Assembly (NCBI RefSeq): GCF_003116095.1
Contig: NZ_LGRA01000021.1
Span: 1,181,086 to 1,245,085 of the forward strand
Direction: 5' to 3'
From: Azospirillum sp. TSO35-2
GTDB taxonomy: Bacteria; Pseudomonadota; Alphaproteobacteria; Azospirillales; Azospirillaceae
Length of the DNA stretch: 64,000 bases
Positions 61,605-64,000 of this stretch are shown piece after piece. Position numbers and translations under genes: made by a program. Positions within the stretch are counted from its first letter, which is position 1; each line of letters opens with the position of its first letter. Below the pieces are notes generated by a model. The model made no database searches and was not told the DNA's origin. It saw only the letters and a list, made by a program, of their open reading frames with translations.

Positions 61605-61791
61605 GGCTGTCTTCCAGGTTAACCGGTCGGCCGACAGATACACCCAACCCGCGCGGCGCGCCAATCCGGCATGCGGAATGCGGCGCGGCGTTGCACCATC
61701 GCCGGGGTGACAAGGCGGGCGGTTGGGATTACCTTGCGCGCTCGCTTTTCCGTGGCCCGTCGCTCCGTCGCCGGGCCGATGACCTGAACGG

Positions 61792-63045
61792 ATGCCGGCC
61801 GTGACCAAGCTCTCGCTCTCCAAGGACAAGATCAACATCCTTCTGCTGGAAGGGGTCCACGACAACGCCATCGACGAGTTGGCCCGCGGCGGTTACGCCA
61901 CCGTCGAGCGGCTGCCCCGCGCGCTGGACGAGTCGGAGCTGCTGGAGCGCATCGGCTCCGTCCACATCCTGGGCATCCGCTCGCGCACCCACCTGACCGC
62001 CAAGGTGCTGGAGGCGGCGAACAAGCTGATCACGGTCGGCTGCTTCTGCATCGGCACCAACCAGGTCGACCTGAAGGCGGCGCGGCGCCAGGGCATCCCG
62101 GTCTTCAACGCGCCCTACTCCAACACCCGGTCGGTGGCCGAGCTGGTGATCGGCGAGATCATCATGCTGATGCGCGGCATCTTCGAGAAGTCGGCGCTGG
62201 TCCATGGCGGCGGCTGGATGAAGTCGGCCAAGGACTCTTACGAGATCCGCGGCAAGACGCTGGGCATCGTCGGCTACGGCCACATCGGCACCCAGGTGTC
62301 GATCCTGGCCGAGGCGATGGGCATGCAGGTCCGCTTCTACGACGTCGTGCGCAAGCTGGCGCTGGGCAACGCGCGGGCCTGCGACTCGCTGGAGGAGCTG
62401 CTGTCGGTCTCCGACGTGGTGACGCTGCACGTTCCCGACACGGCCCAGACCCGCAACATGATCGGCAAGCGCGAATTGGCGACCATGAAAAAGGGCAGCC
62501 ACCTGATCAACGCCGCCCGCGGGCAGGTCGTCGACATCGAGGCGCTGGCCGCCGCGATGACCTCCGGCCACGTCCTGGGCGCCGCCATCGACGTCTTCCC
62601 GGTCGAGCCGGGGTCCGACAAGGACGAGTTCAAGAGCGCGCTGCGCGGCATCAAGACCGCCATCCTGACCCCGCACATCGGCGGGTCGACGATGGAGGCG
62701 CAGGCCAACATCGGCACCGAGGTGGCGCAGAAGCTGATCGAGTATTCGGACAACGGCTCCACCGTCGGCGCGGTGAACTTCCCGCAGGTGGCGCTGCCGG
62801 TCCAGGCCGGCTGCACCCGCTTCCTGCACGTCCACGAGAACCGTCCGGGCATGCTGCGCAAGGTGAACGAGGTGTTCTCCGGCCGCGACCTGAACATCGC
62901 CGCCCAGTATCTCCAGACCGATCCGGAGCTGGGCTATGTGGTGGTCGACGTCAACGGCGACGTCGAGGAGCTGGAGGTCACCAACGATCTGCGCGCCATC
63001 GAAGGCACGCTGAAGGCGCGCTTCCTGTTCCCGTCGAAGCACTGA
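61792..63045 (+). CDS. serA: D-3-phosphoglycerate dehydrogenase
   Basis: 417 residues, E. coli-type with a C-terminal ACT domain. First step of serine synthesis. LGIVGYGHIGTQVSILAEAM is the NAD-binding loop, NAARGQVVDIEALAAAM holds the catalytic Arg, and TPHIGGSTMEAQANIG the catalytic His. The ACT part (RFLHVHENRPGMLRKVNEVF) implies feedback control by serine. It begins at ATG 61792; a GTG nine bases on is possible. Confidence 0.96.
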   Translation: MPAVTKLSLSKDKINILLLEGVHDNAIDELARGGYATVERLPRALDESELLERIGSVHILGIRSRTHLTAKVLEAANKLITVGCFCIGTNQVDLKAARRQGIPVFNAPYSNTRSVAELVIGEIIMLMRGIFEKSALVHGGGWMKSAKDSYEIRGKTLGIVGYGHIGTQVSILAEAMGMQVRFYDVVRKLALGNARACDSLEELLSVSDVVTLHVPDTAQTRNMIGKRELATMKKGSHLINAARGQVVDIEALAAAMTSGHVLGAAIDVFPVEPGSDKDEFKSALRGIKTAILTPHIGGSTMEAQANIGTEVAQKLIEYSDNGSTVGAVNFPQVALPVQAGCTRFLHVHENRPGMLRKVNEVFSGRDLNIAAQYLQTDPELGYVVVDVNGDVEELEVTNDLRAIEGTLKARFLFPSKH

Positions 63046-63151
63046 GTGGGGTTGGGCGCCGGTTGGGGCGGCGCATCGGGCACCATCGCGCCGGTGTCAA
63101 TTACCCTTCATGTCTCTTGTCGGCGGACGGTTTCCTGTTAACTGTGGTGGG

Positions 63152-63895
63152 ATGACCGTTCGCCGCCTGTTCCTCGCCCTCGCCGGTCTTTTCGCCGGCG
63201 TCCTGTCCGGTGCGCTGTCCGCCCAGCCGGCGGCGGCGCAGGCCGGCGTGTGCGGCGAATTCCCGGCGCCGAAGCTGATCCTCGACACCACGCTGGCGCC
63301 GATCCAGCGCGACGACGGCCTGACGGTGGTCCAGCTCACCCGCTTGCCCGGACGCTCGGCCGGGCCGGTCGGCACCGCCAGCGGTCATGTGCTGGGGCTG
63401 ACGCTGGCGCGCTATGGCGAGCAGTCGCAGGTCTCCGCCCTGTTCAAGACGCTGAGCGACGGCACCTATTGCGCCGCCCCCAGCGCCGTCACCATCGCCT
63501 TCGGCTTCCAGCAGCGCACCGTCCATGTCGCCCGCGAGATCCCGGTGGACAGTTGCCTGCATGGCGAGGTGCTGGCGCACGAGATGCGGCACATCGCGGT
63601 GGACGAGGCGCTGTTGCGCGAGGTCACGCCGCAGATCCGCAGCCGGCTGGCCGCGGTGGTTGCCGGCATGGGGCCGGTGCGCTCGCGCAGCCAGAACCAG
63701 GCGATGGCGGCGGTCCGCCGGCCGCTGGAAGCGGCGATGCGCAGCATCATGAGCGAGTTCGGCCGCGAGCGCGATCGCCGCCAGGCCCAGGTCGACACCG
63801 CCGAGGAGTATGAGCGGGTCAGCCGGGTCTGCAACGGCGAGGCCCGCAACTACCTGCCGAAACCCAGCCAGAAGCAAGTGATGCGGCGCGGCTAG
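63152..63895 (+). CDS. Secreted HExxH-motif protein of unknown function
   Basis: 247 residues. A signal peptide (LFLALAGLFAGVLSGALSAQ) precedes a domain with VLAHEMRHIAVDEALLREVT, whose HEMRH fits the HExxH zinc-protease motif with a downstream Asp-Glu, and about four cysteines. A long charged C-terminal helix follows (SEFGRERDRRQAQVDTAEEY). It resembles DUF922-type putative proteases only loosely. The stop codon TAG is part of the palindromic element that follows. Confidence 0.72.
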   Translation: MTVRRLFLALAGLFAGVLSGALSAQPAAAQAGVCGEFPAPKLILDTTLAPIQRDDGLTVVQLTRLPGRSAGPVGTASGHVLGLTLARYGEQSQVSALFKTLSDGTYCAAPSAVTIAFGFQQRTVHVAREIPVDSCLHGEVLAHEMRHIAVDEALLREVTPQIRSRLAAVVAGMGPVRSRSQNQAMAAVRRPLEAAMRSIMSEFGRERDRRQAQVDTAEEYERVSRVCNGEARNYLPKPSQKQVMRRG

Positions 63896-63998
63896 AGTGT
63901 GATCGGTTCAAGCGGAATCGCTTGAAGCGTGAATCACACGGAAAAACAAAAGCCTGGAGTCTGTCGGATGCTTCAGCAAGCATCCGGCAGACTCTAGC
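63891..63998. mobile_element. MITE/REP-like palindromic element
   Basis: A 108-bp element bounded by GCTAGAGT (63891-63898) and its exact inverse ACTCTAGC (63991-63998). Inside are two hairpins: GTGTGAT...ATCACAC enclosing TTCAAGCG-GAAT-CGCTTGAA (63897-63939), and a long stem 63957-63973 with 63978-63994 around CAGC. No coding capacity. The left end supplies the stop codon of the upstream gene. Confidence 0.7.
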
Positions 63999-64000
63999 GC

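Overview
The window is very GC-rich, gene-dense DNA from an alphaproteobacterium, most likely Azospirillum or a close relative in the Rhodospirillales. The evidence is a MucR-family regulator, the gene order bamE / cytochrome bc1 chaperone / DUF177 / rpmF / plsX / fabH / ihfA / merR / tRNA-Pro, a K+-independent H+-pyrophosphatase, and TRAP and BtsSR-type systems typical of the group. I saw no rRNA, CRISPR array, prophage or insertion sequence.

Layout. 0-9.8 kb: a soluble FtsK-like translocase (cut by the window edge) coupled to a PAS gene, msrA, a small membrane protein with a sigma region 1.1-like domain, a SpoU methyltransferase, two membrane proteins, a ModE-like regulator, otsA-glk, a candidate small RNA and an N-formylglutamate amidohydrolase. 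9.9-11.6 kb: tRNA-Val, a periplasmic cyclohexadienyl dehydratase, tRNA-Ala and tRNA-Leu. 11.6-18.2 kb: a pyruvate module made of cstA, ybdD and a BtsR/BtsS-like two-component system, with phased direct repeats in front of cstA that look like BtsR boxes. 18.3-25 kb: a polysaccharide deacetylase, then a malonate-type locus (matB, TRAP dctPQM, GntR regulator).

25-30 kb is a plasmid-type replication and partition region: parB, an HTH-ParA fusion, a cation efflux gene, ten 16-bp iterons with an AT-rich block, repA, and four more iterons. It lies in the same contig as many housekeeping genes, so this replicon is either a chromid or a chromosome using a plasmid-type origin.

30-40.5 kb is accessory: an HPP-CBS membrane protein diverging from soxR across a clear SoxR box, a D,D-carboxypeptidase, a metallo-beta-lactamase-fold protein, a secreted cupin, a chemoreceptor, a GNAT, a FliL-like protein, a YciE-like ferritin, small unknown proteins and mucR. 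41-57 kb is core metabolism: rpiB-glyA-nrdR (plus strand), hppA, then a minus-strand run bamE-ribD-ribE-ribBA-ribH-nusB-thiL-FliL-like (riboflavin synthesis with transcription factor and thiamine genes), and the plus-strand lipid/ribosome cluster ending in ihfA, merR and tRNA-Pro. 57-64 kb: ohr-ohrR with operator-like palindromes, a GNAT, an alpha/beta hydrolase, prmB, an ArsC-family protein, serA, a secreted HExxH protein, and a terminal MITE-like palindromic element whose end supplies that gene's stop codon.
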